Shown one piece after another: positions 17,226-25,809 of a stretch of 64,000 nucleotides of DNA. A model generated the notes under the pieces. The model was not told where the DNA came from. It saw only the letters and a list, made by a program, of their open reading frames with translations, and searched no databases. Position 1 is the stretch's first letter. Every line of letters begins with the position of its first letter. The stretch is taken from the NCBI RefSeq assembly GCF_014851685.1, contig NZ_JACVAC010000016.1:1-64000 (forward strand). Direction: 5' to 3'. Source of the DNA: Pseudomonas sp. PDM05. Lineage in GTDB: Bacteria; Pseudomonadota; Gammaproteobacteria; Pseudomonadales; Pseudomonadaceae. The position numbers and the translations under genes are program-made.

Positions 17226-18245
17226 ATGCTGGTGATGCGCCCCGCGCAAATGGCTGATCTGGGCGAGGTACAGCGTCTGGCTGCGGACAGCCCGATTGGT
17301 GTCACCTCCCTGCCGGATGACGTCGAGCGGCTCAGCGACAAGATCGCCGCCAGTGAAGCGTCCTTCGCGGCCGAGGTCAGTTTCAACGGTGAAGAAAGCT
17401 ATTTCTTCGTGCTCGAAGACACCGAGACCGGCAAGCTCGCCGGTTGCTCGGCCATCGTCGCCTCGGCCGGTTACTCGGAACCTTTCTACAGTTTTCGTAA
17501 CGAGACCTTCGTGCACGCCTCCCGCGAGCTGAAGATCCACAACAAGATCCACGTGCTTTCCCAATGCCACGACCTCACCGGCAACAGCCTGCTCACCAGT
17601 TTCTACGTGGTGCCCGAGCTGGTCGGTTCGCCGTGGTCGGAACTCAATTCCCGTGGCCGCCTGCTGTTCGTCGCCAGCCACCCCGAGCGCTTTGCCGACT
17701 CGGTGGTGACCGAGATCGTCGGCTACAGCGACGAGAACGGTGACTCGCCGTTCTGGGACGCCATCGGTCGCAACTTCTTCGACCTCAACTACGCCGCCGC
17801 CGAGCGCTTGTGCGGGCTGAAAAGCCGCACCTTTCTCGCCGAGCTGATGCCGCACTATCCGATCTACGTGCCGCTGTTGCCGGACGAAGCCCAGGAAGCC
17901 ATGGGCCAGGTGCACCCGCGTGCGCAGATCACCTTCGACATCCTGATGCGCGAAGGCTTCGAGACCGACCATTACATCGACATCTTCGACGGTGGCCCGA
18001 CGCTGCACGCGCGGGTTTCGGGTATTCGTTCGATTGCCCAGAGCCGCGTGGTGCCGGTGAAGATCGGCGAGATGGTCAAGGGGGTCGGTCGCCAGTACCT
18101 GGTGAGCAATGCGCAGTTGCAGGATTACCGCGCGGTGATGCTGGAACTGGACTACGCACCGGGCAAGCCAGTCACCCTGGACCTGGCAGCGGCCGAAGCG
18201 TTGGGCGTCGGCGAAGGCGCGAGCGTGCGCCTGGTCGCGGTTTAA
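17226..18245 (+). CDS. aruF: Arginine/ornithine N2-succinyltransferase, alpha subunit
   Basis: 339 residues of the AstA family. With AruG it catalyses the first AST step, succinyl-CoA plus arginine (or ornithine) to N2-succinylarginine. It begins MLVMRPAQMADLGEVQRLA, a GNAT-like fold, and carries the family motif GRLLFVASHPERFAD. The ATG at 17226 follows AAGGAGTGACACC. Pseudomonads have two paralogous subunits where enteric bacteria have one; AruF and AruG share the pattern FxAELMPxxPxY. Confidence 0.94.
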   Translation: MLVMRPAQMADLGEVQRLAADSPIGVTSLPDDVERLSDKIAASEASFAAEVSFNGEESYFFVLEDTETGKLAGCSAIVASAGYSEPFYSFRNETFVHASRELKIHNKIHVLSQCHDLTGNSLLTSFYVVPELVGSPWSELNSRGRLLFVASHPERFADSVVTEIVGYSDENGDSPFWDAIGRNFFDLNYAAAERLCGLKSRTFLAELMPHYPIYVPLLPDEAQEAMGQVHPRAQITFDILMREGFETDHYIDIFDGGPTLHARVSGIRSIAQSRVVPVKIGEMVKGVGRQYLVSNAQLQDYRAVMLELDYAPGKPVTLDLAAAEALGVGEGASVRLVAV

Positions 18246-18297
18246 AAGCAGAGTTTCGCGGGTGGCTCGAACAGAGCGGCCCGTCTGAGGAGATAGC

Positions 18298-19323
18298 ATG
18301 ATCGTTCGTCCCGTACGCAGCAGCGACTTACCGGCCCTGATTGATCTGGCGCGCAGCACCGGCACCGGCCTCACCACCTTGCCGGCCAACGAAGAGCGCC
18401 TGACCCACCGCGTGGGCTGGGCCGAAAAAACCTTTCGCGGCGACGCCGGGCGCGGCGATGCCGACTACCTGTTCGTGCTGGAAAACGACGAAGGCCGCGT
18501 GGTGGGTATTTCCGCCATCGCTGGCGCCGTCGGCCTGCGTGAGCCCTGGTACAACTTCCGGGTCGGCCTGACGGTCAGCGCCTCCCAGGAGCTGAATATC
18601 TACCGTGAGATCCCGACGCTGTTCCTGGCCAACGACCTCACCGGCAATTCCGAGCTGTGCTCGTTGTTCCTGCACGCCGATTACCGCACCGGCCTCAACG
18701 GTCGCATGCTGGCCAAGGCGCGCATGCTGTTTATCGCCGAGTTCCCGCAACTGTTCGGCAACAAGATCATCGCCGAGATGCGCGGGGTGTCCAATGACGC
18801 CGGGCGTTCGCCGTTCTGGGAAAGCCTGGGGCGACACTTCTTCAAGATGGAATTCAGCCAGGCCGATTACCTCACCGGGGTCGGCAACAAGGCCTTTATC
18901 GCCGAACTGATGCCGAAATTTCCGCTGTACAGCTGCTTCCTTTCCGAGGATGCGCGCAACGTGATCGGCAAGGTCCACCCGGATACCGAACCGGCGCTGA
19001 GCATGCTCAAGAGTGAAGGTTTCAGCTACCAGGGCTACGTCGACATCTTCGACGCAGGCCCGGCGGTGGAGTGCGAGACCAGCAAGATCCGTGCGGTGCG
19101 CGACAGCCAGGCCCTGGTGCTGGCGATTGGCACGCCGGGGGAGGATGCCACGCCGTTCCTGATCCATAACCGCAAGCGCGAGGAGTGCCGCATCACCGCC
19201 GCTCCGGCCCGTCTGGCGGCCGGCACGCTGGTGGTCGATCCGCAGACCGCCAAGCGCCTGCAGCTGGTGGTGGGTGATCAAGTGCGTGCCGTACCGTTGT
19301 CTGCTGCTCGGGAGTCGAAATAA
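18298..19323 (+). CDS. aruG: Arginine/ornithine N2-succinyltransferase, beta subunit
   Basis: 341 residues, paralogue of AruF starting MIVRPVRSSDLPALIDLA and with the matching FIAELMPKFPLYSCFLS segment. Forms the heteromeric succinyltransferase with AruF. 52 bp after aruF; its stop codon overlaps the astD start by one base (TAATG), so translation is likely coupled. Confidence 0.94.
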   Translation: MIVRPVRSSDLPALIDLARSTGTGLTTLPANEERLTHRVGWAEKTFRGDAGRGDADYLFVLENDEGRVVGISAIAGAVGLREPWYNFRVGLTVSASQELNIYREIPTLFLANDLTGNSELCSLFLHADYRTGLNGRMLAKARMLFIAEFPQLFGNKIIAEMRGVSNDAGRSPFWESLGRHFFKMEFSQADYLTGVGNKAFIAELMPKFPLYSCFLSEDARNVIGKVHPDTEPALSMLKSEGFSYQGYVDIFDAGPAVECETSKIRAVRDSQALVLAIGTPGEDATPFLIHNRKREECRITAAPARLAAGTLVVDPQTAKRLQLVVGDQVRAVPLSAARESK

Positions 19324-20789
19324 TGAATTCGCTGTATATCGCAGGTAGCTGGCTGGCTGGCCAGGGTGAACTGTTTGAATCGCGCAACCCCGTGACCCAG
19401 CAGGTGCTGTGGGCCGGCAACGGCGCCACTGCCGAGCAGGTCGAGTCTGCCGTGCAGGCTGCGCGCCAGGCGTTCCCGGCCTGGGCCCGGCGCCCGCTGG
19501 AAGAGCGCATCGGTGTACTGGAAGCCTTCGCGGCTACCCTGAAGAAACGCGCTGATGAAATCGCCCGTTGCATCGGTGAGGAAACTGGCAAGCCGCTGTG
19601 GGAGTCGGCCACCGAAGTCACCAGCATGGCCAACAAGATCGCGATCTCGGTGCAAAGCTACCGCGAGCGCACCGGCGAGAAGAGCGGCCCCCTGGGCGAC
19701 GCCACTGCGGTGTTGCGCCACAAACCCCACGGTGTGGTGGCGGTGTTTGGCCCGTATAACTTCCCCGGCCATTTGCCTAACGGGCATATCGTCCCGGCGT
19801 TGCTGGCGGGCAATACCGTACTGTTCAAACCCAGCGAGCTGACCCCCAAGGTCGCCGAGCTGACCGTGCAGTGCTGGATCGAAGCCGGTTTGCCGGTGGG
19901 TGTGTTGAACCTGCTGCAAGGTGCTCGGGAAACCGGGATCGCGCTGGCGGCCAACCCCGGGATCGACGGGTTGTTCTTCACCGGCTCCAGCCGCACCGGC
20001 AATCATCTGCACCAGCAATTCTCCGGGCGCCCGGACAAGATCCTGGCGCTGGAAATGGGCGGCAACAACCCGCTGGTGGTCGACGAAGTGGCCGACGTGG
20101 ATGCGGCGGTCTACACCATTATCCAGTCGGCGTTTATCTCGGCTGGCCAGCGCTGCACCTGCGCCCGGCGCCTGCTGGTGCCGCAAGGCGCGTGGGGCGA
20201 TGCGCTGCTGGCGCGGCTGGTCGCTGTGAGTTCGACGATTGAAGTGGGGGCATTCGACCAGCAACCCGCGCCGTTCATGGGCTCGGTGATTTCCCTGGCA
20301 GCGGCCAAGGCGTTGATGGAGGCCCAGGAGCTGATGCTGGCCAACGGCGCCGTGGCGTTGCTGGAAATGACCCAGCCGCAGGCTCAGGCCGCGCTGTTGA
20401 CGCCCGGCATCATCGACGTGACCGGTGTGACCGAGCGCGCAGACGAAGAACTGTTCGGCCCGCTGTTGCAGGTGATTCGCTACGCTGATTTCGCGGCGGC
20501 GATTGCCGAGGCCAACAACACCCAGTACGGCCTGGCCGCGGGTTTGTTGTCGGATTGCGAAGCGCGTTACCAGCAGTTCTGGCTGGAAAGCCGCGCCGGG
20601 ATCGTCAATTGGAACAAGCAACTGACCGGCGCGGCGAGTACCGCACCGTTCGGTGGGGTAGGGGCGTCGGGCAACCATCGCGCCAGTGCGTATTACGCGG
20701 CGGATTATTGTGCGTATCCGGTGGCGTCGCTGGAAACTCCATCATTGGTTGTTCCAGCAACCCTGACTCCTGGGATAACACTGATCTAA
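19323..20789 (+). CDS. astD: Succinylglutamate semialdehyde dehydrogenase (AST step 4)
   Basis: 488 residues of the NAD(P)-dependent aldehyde dehydrogenase family (aruD). Oxidises N2-succinylglutamate 5-semialdehyde to succinylglutamate. Visible motifs are the cofactor region VFGPYNFPGHLPNGH, the glutamate region LALEMGGNNPLVV, and the catalytic cysteine C278 in AGQRCTCARR. The start overlaps the aruG stop. Followed two bases later by a REPIN. Confidence 0.95.
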   Translation: MNSLYIAGSWLAGQGELFESRNPVTQQVLWAGNGATAEQVESAVQAARQAFPAWARRPLEERIGVLEAFAATLKKRADEIARCIGEETGKPLWESATEVTSMANKIAISVQSYRERTGEKSGPLGDATAVLRHKPHGVVAVFGPYNFPGHLPNGHIVPALLAGNTVLFKPSELTPKVAELTVQCWIEAGLPVGVLNLLQGARETGIALAANPGIDGLFFTGSSRTGNHLHQQFSGRPDKILALEMGGNNPLVVDEVADVDAAVYTIIQSAFISAGQRCTCARRLLVPQGAWGDALLARLVAVSSTIEVGAFDQQPAPFMGSVISLAAAKALMEAQELMLANGAVALLEMTQPQAQAALLTPGIIDVTGVTERADEELFGPLLQVIRYADFAAAIAEANNTQYGLAAGLLSDCEARYQQFWLESRAGIVNWNKQLTGAASTAPFGGVGASGNHRASAYYAADYCAYPVASLETPSLVVPATLTPGITLI

Positions 20790-20791
20790 AC

Positions 20792-20879
20792 GTGGGAGCG
20801 GGCTTGCTCGCGAAAGCAGTCTGTCAGTTGATGCATCAGGTGCCTGACTCACCGCATTCGCGAGCAAGCCCGCTCCCAC
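20792..20879. repeat. REPIN between astD and astB
   Basis: Inverted REP pair beginning two bases after the astD stop and ending 60 bp before astB. Second REPIN inside the ast operon. Confidence 0.92.
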
Positions 20880-20939
20880 ATTTGATCTCTGTTGTGTTGA
20901 AGATTGCCTATAAAAACAGATGTTCGTGGAGCCTCGCCG

Positions 20940-22286
20940 ATGAAATCCTATGAAGTCAATTTTGACGGTCTAGTGGGGCCGACCCATAACTACGGCGGTT
21001 TGTCCTTCGGCAACGTCGCGTCCCAGAGCAACAGCCAACAGCATTCCAACCCCAAGGAAGCGGCGTTGCAGGGCTTGCAGAAAATGAAGGCCCTGATGGA
21101 CATGGGCTTTGTGCAAGGCGTGCTGGCGCCCCAGGAGCGTCCTGATGTGGCAGCTTTGCGCAACTTAGGCTTCAGCGGCAGCGACGCACAGGTCATCCAG
21201 CAAGCCGCCAAGGATGCGATGCCTCTGTTGGTGGCAAGCTGCTCGGCATCGAGCATGTGGGTCGCCAACGCCGCCACGGTCAGCCCGAGTGCCGACACCG
21301 CGGATGGTCGCGTGCATTTCACCGCCGCGAACCTCAACTGCAAATACCACCGCAGCATCGAGCACCCGACCACCAGCCGCGTGCTGGGGGCGATGTTTGC
21401 CGATCAGAAGCACTTCGCCCACCACGTCGCGTTGCCGGCGGTAGCGCAGTTCGGCGACGAAGGCGCGGCCAACCACACACGGTTGTGCCGTGAATATGGC
21501 GAGGCCGGCGTCGAGTTCTTTGTGTTCGGTCGCAGTGCGTTTGACAGCCGTTTTCCGGCGCCGCAGAAGTATCCGGCGCGCCAGACACTGGAAGCGTCCC
21601 AGGCCGTTGCACGACTGCATGGCCTGAAGGACGAAGGCGTGGTCTACGCCCAGCAGAACCCTGCGGTGATCGATGCCGGCGTGTTCCACAACGATGTGAT
21701 CGCGGTGGGCAACGGCGAAGTGCTGTTCCATCACGAGGACGCGTTCCTCAATACCGAGCAGATGCTCGCTGAGCTGCAAGCCAAGTTGGGCAAGCTGGGC
21801 GGCAACTTCCAATCGGTGTGCGTACCGCGTGCCCTGGTCAGCGTCGAGGACGCGGTACGTTCCTACCTGTTCAATAGCCAGTTGCTGACCCGCGCTGACG
21901 GCTCGATGCTGCTGATCGTGCCGGAAGAATGCCGCGCCAACGAACGCGTCTGGACTTACCTGCAAGGCCTGACCGCCTCCGGTGGGCTGATCCGCGAAGT
22001 GAAGGTGTTCGACCTCAAGCAAAGCATGCAGAACGGCGGTGGCCCGGCGTGCCTGCGTTTGCGTGTGGCGTTGAACGAAACCGAGCTGGCAGCGGTGAAC
22101 CCAGGGGTTATCATGACCGCGCCGTTGTACGACACCCTGACCCAATGGGTCGGCAAGCACTACCGCGACAGCCTGCGCGAAACCGACCTGGCTGACCCGC
22201 AATTGCTGCTTGAATGCCGGACGGCACTGGATGAACTGACGCAAATCCTTAAACTGGGCTCGGTTTATCCTTTCCAGATCAATTAA
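20940..22286 (+). CDS. astB: N-succinylarginine dihydrolase (AST step 2)
   Basis: 448 residues (aruB). Hydrolyses N2-succinylarginine to succinylornithine, CO2 and two ammonia, the nitrogen-releasing step. It starts MKSYEVNFDGLVGPTHNYGG, the AstB signature near the active site, and includes the conserved HNDVIAVGNGEVLFHHEDAF region carrying the catalytic histidine. The ATG at 20940 was preferred over an in-frame ATG 36 bp upstream because it matches the family start. Confidence 0.96.
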   Translation: MKSYEVNFDGLVGPTHNYGGLSFGNVASQSNSQQHSNPKEAALQGLQKMKALMDMGFVQGVLAPQERPDVAALRNLGFSGSDAQVIQQAAKDAMPLLVASCSASSMWVANAATVSPSADTADGRVHFTAANLNCKYHRSIEHPTTSRVLGAMFADQKHFAHHVALPAVAQFGDEGAANHTRLCREYGEAGVEFFVFGRSAFDSRFPAPQKYPARQTLEASQAVARLHGLKDEGVVYAQQNPAVIDAGVFHNDVIAVGNGEVLFHHEDAFLNTEQMLAELQAKLGKLGGNFQSVCVPRALVSVEDAVRSYLFNSQLLTRADGSMLLIVPEECRANERVWTYLQGLTASGGLIREVKVFDLKQSMQNGGGPACLRLRVALNETELAAVNPGVIMTAPLYDTLTQWVGKHYRDSLRETDLADPQLLLECRTALDELTQILKLGSVYPFQIN

Positions 22287-22323
22287 CGCCACCTTCTATT
22301 ACGACCTTTGGCTGAGACTATTT

Positions 22324-22614
22324 ATGACCACCGACACCCTCAAACTGATCCTTGAAGACACCGACGGCACCCAGCTGGAAACCTCCTGCACCCGCGTTGC
22401 CGTGGTGTGGCAGGGCAAGGAAATCTGGATCCAGCACGACGGCCGCGGCCAACTGCTGATCGGCGTGGACGTGGAAGAAGGCGACGCCGAATACGCCAAC
22501 CTGCTGATGCGCCCATTGGCCACCAACCTGATGAGTCTGCAACTGGAAATGGAACCGGCCGACGTCGAAGGTGATGACGACGATCACGTCCACGGCCCAG
22601 GCTGCAACCACTAA
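22324..22614 (+). CDS. Conserved hypothetical protein in the ast operon
   Basis: 96 residues, acidic, no signal peptide or membrane segment. A homologue lies at the same place between aruB and aruE in P. aeruginosa (PA0900). It is sometimes labelled topoisomerase II in databases, which nothing in the sequence supports. It ends in an acidic patch followed by a His/Cys-rich tail (DDDDHVHGPGCNH) that could bind a metal. It is 37 bp after astB and 11 bp before the zinc enzyme AstE. A metal-handling role for AstE is a guess from this tail and context. Confidence 0.8.
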   Translation: MTTDTLKLILEDTDGTQLETSCTRVAVVWQGKEIWIQHDGRGQLLIGVDVEEGDAEYANLLMRPLATNLMSLQLEMEPADVEGDDDDHVHGPGCNH

Positions 22615-22625
22615 GGAAGCGCTCT

Positions 22626-23630
22626 ATGCTCGCCCTCGGCAAACTGCTTGAACTGACCCTCGCCGGTCGCGAACCGGCGCAAAAAATTCAACTGACTGTC
22701 GGCGGCGTGCAGATGCGCTGGCTCAGCGAGGGCGCGCTTGAAGTGCGCCCACCGCAGGCCCAGGACAACGGCAGCGACCTGCTGCTGTCGTCCGGGATCC
22801 ATGGCAACGAAACCGCGCCGATCGAACTGCTCGACCGCCTGTTGCATGGCATCGCCCGCGGGGAGATCAAACCCCGCAACCGTATTCTGTTCCTGTTCGG
22901 CAACCCCGAGGCCATGCGTCGCGGTGAGCGTTACCTGGAACTGGACGTCAACCGGCTGTTCAACGGCCGGCACGAACAAAACATCGGCCCGGAGGCCATG
23001 CGCGCCGCCGAGCTGGAGCAATTGGCCCGCAGCTTCTTCAGCCAGCCGGGTCGTGCGCGCCTGCATTACGACCTGCATACCGCGATTCGTGGCTCGAAGA
23101 TCGAGCAGTTTGCGCTGTACCCGTGGAAGGCCGGGCGCCAGCATTCGCGCCGAGAGCTGGCGCGTCTGCGCGCCGCCGGCATGGAAGCTGTGCTGTTGCA
23201 GAACAAGACTTCGATCACCTTTACCGCCTTTACCTACGAGCAGCTCGACGCCGAAGCCTTCACCCTGGAGTTGGGCAAGGCGCGGCCGTTCGGGCAGAAC
23301 CAGGGGGTGGACGTGTCGCGCCTGGAGGCGCGCCTCAAGCAGATCATCGAAGGCACCGAGCCTGAGACCGACAGCCTTGACGGCCTGAAGCTGTTCGCCG
23401 TGGCGCGGGAAGTGATCAAGCACAGCGATACCTTCCTGCTGCACTTGCCGGCGGACGTGGAAAACTTCTCGGAGTTGGAAAAGGGCTACCTGCTGGCCGA
23501 AGACGTGGCCAAGACCCGTTGGGTGATCGAAGAGGAGGGCGCACGCATTATCTTTCCCAACCCAAAGGTGAAGAACGGCTTGCGCGCCGGGATTCTGATT
23601 GTGCCGACGACGGATGCCGGCTTGGTGTAG
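22626..23630 (+). CDS. astE: Succinylglutamate desuccinylase (AST step 5)
   Basis: 334 residues (aruE), zinc-dependent M14-like enzyme that splits succinylglutamate into succinate and glutamate, completing arginine catabolism. Zinc ligands are visible as H59 and E62 in SGIHGNETAP and H151 in YDLHTAI. RBS AAGGAAGCGCTCT precedes the ATG. Last gene of the ast operon, convergent with the lumazine synthase gene. Confidence 0.95.
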   Translation: MLALGKLLELTLAGREPAQKIQLTVGGVQMRWLSEGALEVRPPQAQDNGSDLLLSSGIHGNETAPIELLDRLLHGIARGEIKPRNRILFLFGNPEAMRRGERYLELDVNRLFNGRHEQNIGPEAMRAAELEQLARSFFSQPGRARLHYDLHTAIRGSKIEQFALYPWKAGRQHSRRELARLRAAGMEAVLLQNKTSITFTAFTYEQLDAEAFTLELGKARPFGQNQGVDVSRLEARLKQIIEGTEPETDSLDGLKLFAVAREVIKHSDTFLLHLPADVENFSELEKGYLLAEDVAKTRWVIEEEGARIIFPNPKVKNGLRAGILIVPTTDAGLV

Positions 23631-23655
23631 TGCTTGAGGTTTAACGCCGTCCAAT

Positions 23656-23681
23656 GTGGGAGCGGGCAGGCCCGCTCCTAC
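23656..23681. repeat. Collapsed REP hairpin, possible bidirectional terminator
   Basis: A compact palindrome GTGGGAGCGGGC/GCCCGCTCCTAC with almost no spacer, derived from the same REP family, lying between the convergent astE and ribH genes. A short T-rich stretch follows on the plus strand. Confidence 0.7.
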
Positions 23682-23701
23682 ATTGGGTTTTGTGCTGTGA
23701 C

Positions 23702-24211
23702 TTAGACCGCTACGGCCCGTGGCTCGCTGCGACGGATCGCACGGACCTTGTGCAGCGTGTCAGCGCAGGTGCGTGCCGCTTCCTGGCCTTTGTGTACGAA
23801 GTGCTCGTAGAAGAAGGTCTGGTGCTCGCTGCCCGCGTGGAAGTGATGCGGCGTCAGGGACACCGAGAACACCGGCACTTCGGTTTCCAGCTGAACCTGC
23901 ATCAGGCCGCTCACTACCGATTGGGCGACGAATTCGTGACGGTAGATGCCACCGTCCACCACCAGCGCGGCGGCAACGATACCGGCGTAGCGGCCGGTCT
24001 TGGCCAGCAGCTTGGCGTGCAGGGGCATTTCAAAGGCGCCGCCGACTTCAAAGAAATCGATGTCCGACTCCTGGTAGCCCTGGGCGATCATTTCGGCGAG
24101 GAAGCCTTTGCGCGATTGGTCGACAATTTCCTTGTGCCAGCAGGCCTGGATAAACGCGACGCGCTCGCCGTGATGGTTTTTGCTTTTGCTGTCGATTGCG
24201 GTGGGTTGCAT
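23702..24211 (-). CDS. ribH2: 6,7-dimethyl-8-ribityllumazine synthase, RibH2 type
   Basis: 169 residues. It condenses ribulose-derived butanone phosphate with the pyrimidine precursor to form lumazine, the penultimate step to riboflavin. The sequence RVAFIQACWHKEIVDQ, IYRHEFVAQSVVSGLMQVQL and SLTPHHFH resembles the Brucella/Mesorhizobium RibH2 class more than the classic RibH usually found with nusB. The ATG at 24211 follows CAGGAGTCAGAAC. It is a single gene under an FMN riboswitch. The symbol reflects class, not proven orthology. Confidence 0.88.
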   Translation of the reverse strand: MQPTAIDSKSKNHHGERVAFIQACWHKEIVDQSRKGFLAEMIAQGYQESDIDFFEVGGAFEMPLHAKLLAKTGRYAGIVAAALVVDGGIYRHEFVAQSVVSGLMQVQLETEVPVFSVSLTPHHFHAGSEHQTFFYEHFVHKGQEAARTCADTLHKVRAIRRSEPRAVAV

Positions 24212-24300
24212 GTTCTGACTCCTGTTTAAGAAAAAAACAGGGCGTTATGAATCGAATGGGATTTAAGGGTACGCAAGACAAGCGGCCCTTAGGTGCCAAT

Positions 24301-24466
24301 CCCGTTCTCTCTTCATCCGGACTATGACCGTCGGCCCCGGGATCACACCGGGTCTGCTGACCTTGGTGCCGTCCCGCGTGAGCAGTTCGAGGCGCCAAGC
24401 GCTCGCGGGCTATACACATTGCGTGTAATTACCGCCGGTGGGGAATTGCACCCCGCCCTGAGAACG
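24301..24466 (-). promoter_or_regulatory. FMN riboswitch (RFN element)
   Basis: On the minus strand the RNA starts CGTTCTCAGGGCGGGGTGCA, continues AATTCCCCACCGGCGGTAAT, later has AGCCCGCGAGCG, and closes with GGTCAGCAGACCCGGTG, CCGACGGTCATAGTCCGGAT and GAGAGAACGGG. These are the conserved blocks of the FMN aptamer in the right order. The 90 bp between aptamer and ribH2 contain a complementary pair (AAGGG...CCCTT, 24267-24293) as a possible expression platform. Confidence 0.97.
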
Positions 24467-24658
24467 TTGCCGCCAGAACCCTGGCGGCGGAGAGTTTTTA
24501 TCATGGTTTTTCAAAAACTGCACGGCTGTCGTATCGATAGGCTATATCGGTTTGTTTGGTTGGTATTCGATTGAATAGACCTGGGGCTTGATATTCTGCG
24601 GCGTTGCCCGCAGTAATGACCTTCAAAAGGACTTATCCAACCCTTAGAGGCCCGTTTC

Positions 24659-25663
24659 ATGTCTGTGATCGACCTGCGCAGCGACACCGTGACCCAACCC
24701 ACCCCCGGCATGCGAGACGCGATGGCCACTGCCGCCAGCGGCGATGACGTGTACGGCGAAGACCCCAGCGTCAACCATCTGGAAGCCGAAATGGCCAGGC
24801 GCCTGGGCTTTGAAGCCGCGTTGTTCGTGCCCACCGGCACCATGAGCAACCTGCTGGCGTTGATGGCCCATTGTGAGCGCGGCGAGGAGTACATCGTCGG
24901 CCAGCAAGCCCACACCTACAAATACGAAGGCGGTGGCGCGGCGGTGCTCGGTTCGATCCAGCCGCAGCCGCTGGAAGTGCAGGCGGACGGTTCACTGGAT
25001 TTGCACGAGGTGCTGGCGGCGATCAAGCCGGACGACTTCCACTTCGCCCGCACTCGCCTGCTGGCGCTGGAAAACACCATGCAGGGCAAGGTTTTGCCGC
25101 TGGCGTACCTGGCCAAGGCGCGGGCGTTCACCCGTGAGCATGGCCTGGCGCTGCACCTGGACGGTGCGCGGATCTATAACGCTGCGGTCAAGCTGGGGGT
25201 GGATGCGCGGGAAATCGCCCAGCATTTCGATTCGGTTTCGGTGTGCCTGTCCAAAGGCCTCGGCGCGCCGATTGGCTCAGTGCTCTGTGGTTCGACGGCG
25301 TTGATCGCCAAGGCGCGACGCCTGCGCAAGATGGTTGGCGGCGGCATGCGCCAGGCCGGCTCACTGGCGGCGGCGGGGCTGTATGCATTGGATCATCAGG
25401 TACAGCGCCTGGCCGACGACCACGCCAACGCCCAATGGCTGGGGGACGAGTTGCGCAAGGCTGGCTATGAAGTGGAGCCGGTGCAGACCAACATGGTCTA
25501 CGTGCAGGTCGGCGACCAGGCCCAGGCACTGAAGGCGTTCGCGGCCGAGCGCGGGATCAAGTTGAGTGCCGCGCCGCGTCTGCGCATGGTCACCCATTTG
25601 GATGTGAGCCGCGCGCAGATCGAGCAGGTGCTGGCGACATTCGTCGAATTTTCGCGCAAATGA
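24659..25663 (+). CDS. ltaE: Low-specificity L-threonine aldolase
   Basis: 334 residues, fold-type I PLP enzyme that cleaves threonine or allo-threonine to glycine and acetaldehyde. It starts MSVIDLRSDTVTQPTPGM, the characteristic N-terminus, and has the PLP lysine K199 in SVCLSKGLGAPIGSVL and the preceding HLDGARIYNA aspartate motif. It is a single gene between the divergent riboswitch and alaS. Confidence 0.93.
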   Translation: MSVIDLRSDTVTQPTPGMRDAMATAASGDDVYGEDPSVNHLEAEMARRLGFEAALFVPTGTMSNLLALMAHCERGEEYIVGQQAHTYKYEGGGAAVLGSIQPQPLEVQADGSLDLHEVLAAIKPDDFHFARTRLLALENTMQGKVLPLAYLAKARAFTREHGLALHLDGARIYNAAVKLGVDAREIAQHFDSVSVCLSKGLGAPIGSVLCGSTALIAKARRLRKMVGGGMRQAGSLAAAGLYALDHQVQRLADDHANAQWLGDELRKAGYEVEPVQTNMVYVQVGDQAQALKAFAAERGIKLSAAPRLRMVTHLDVSRAQIEQVLATFVEFSRK

Positions 25664-25716
25664 CCCTGCAGACCGTCCAATTGAACCTTTCAATCGTATA
25701 AACACGCTGTACCACC

Positions 25717-25748
25717 GGCAAAGGGCCGATATAATGCGGCCCTTTGCC
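25717..25748 (+). promoter_or_regulatory. alaS promoter -10 inside a 12-bp perfect palindrome
   Basis: TATAAT at 25730-25735 lies in the 8-bp centre of GGCAAAGGGCCG ... CGGCCCTTTGCC (25717-25728 and 25737-25748). This may be an operator. In E. coli, alanyl-tRNA synthetase itself represses alaS by binding a palindrome around the transcription start; the same here is inference. Confidence 0.6.
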
Positions 25749-25809
25749 GTCGCTCCGTCTGATGATGTTGCGCACTGGCCTTTGGCCGCAGCCTCCGTGG
25801 AAGAACCTA

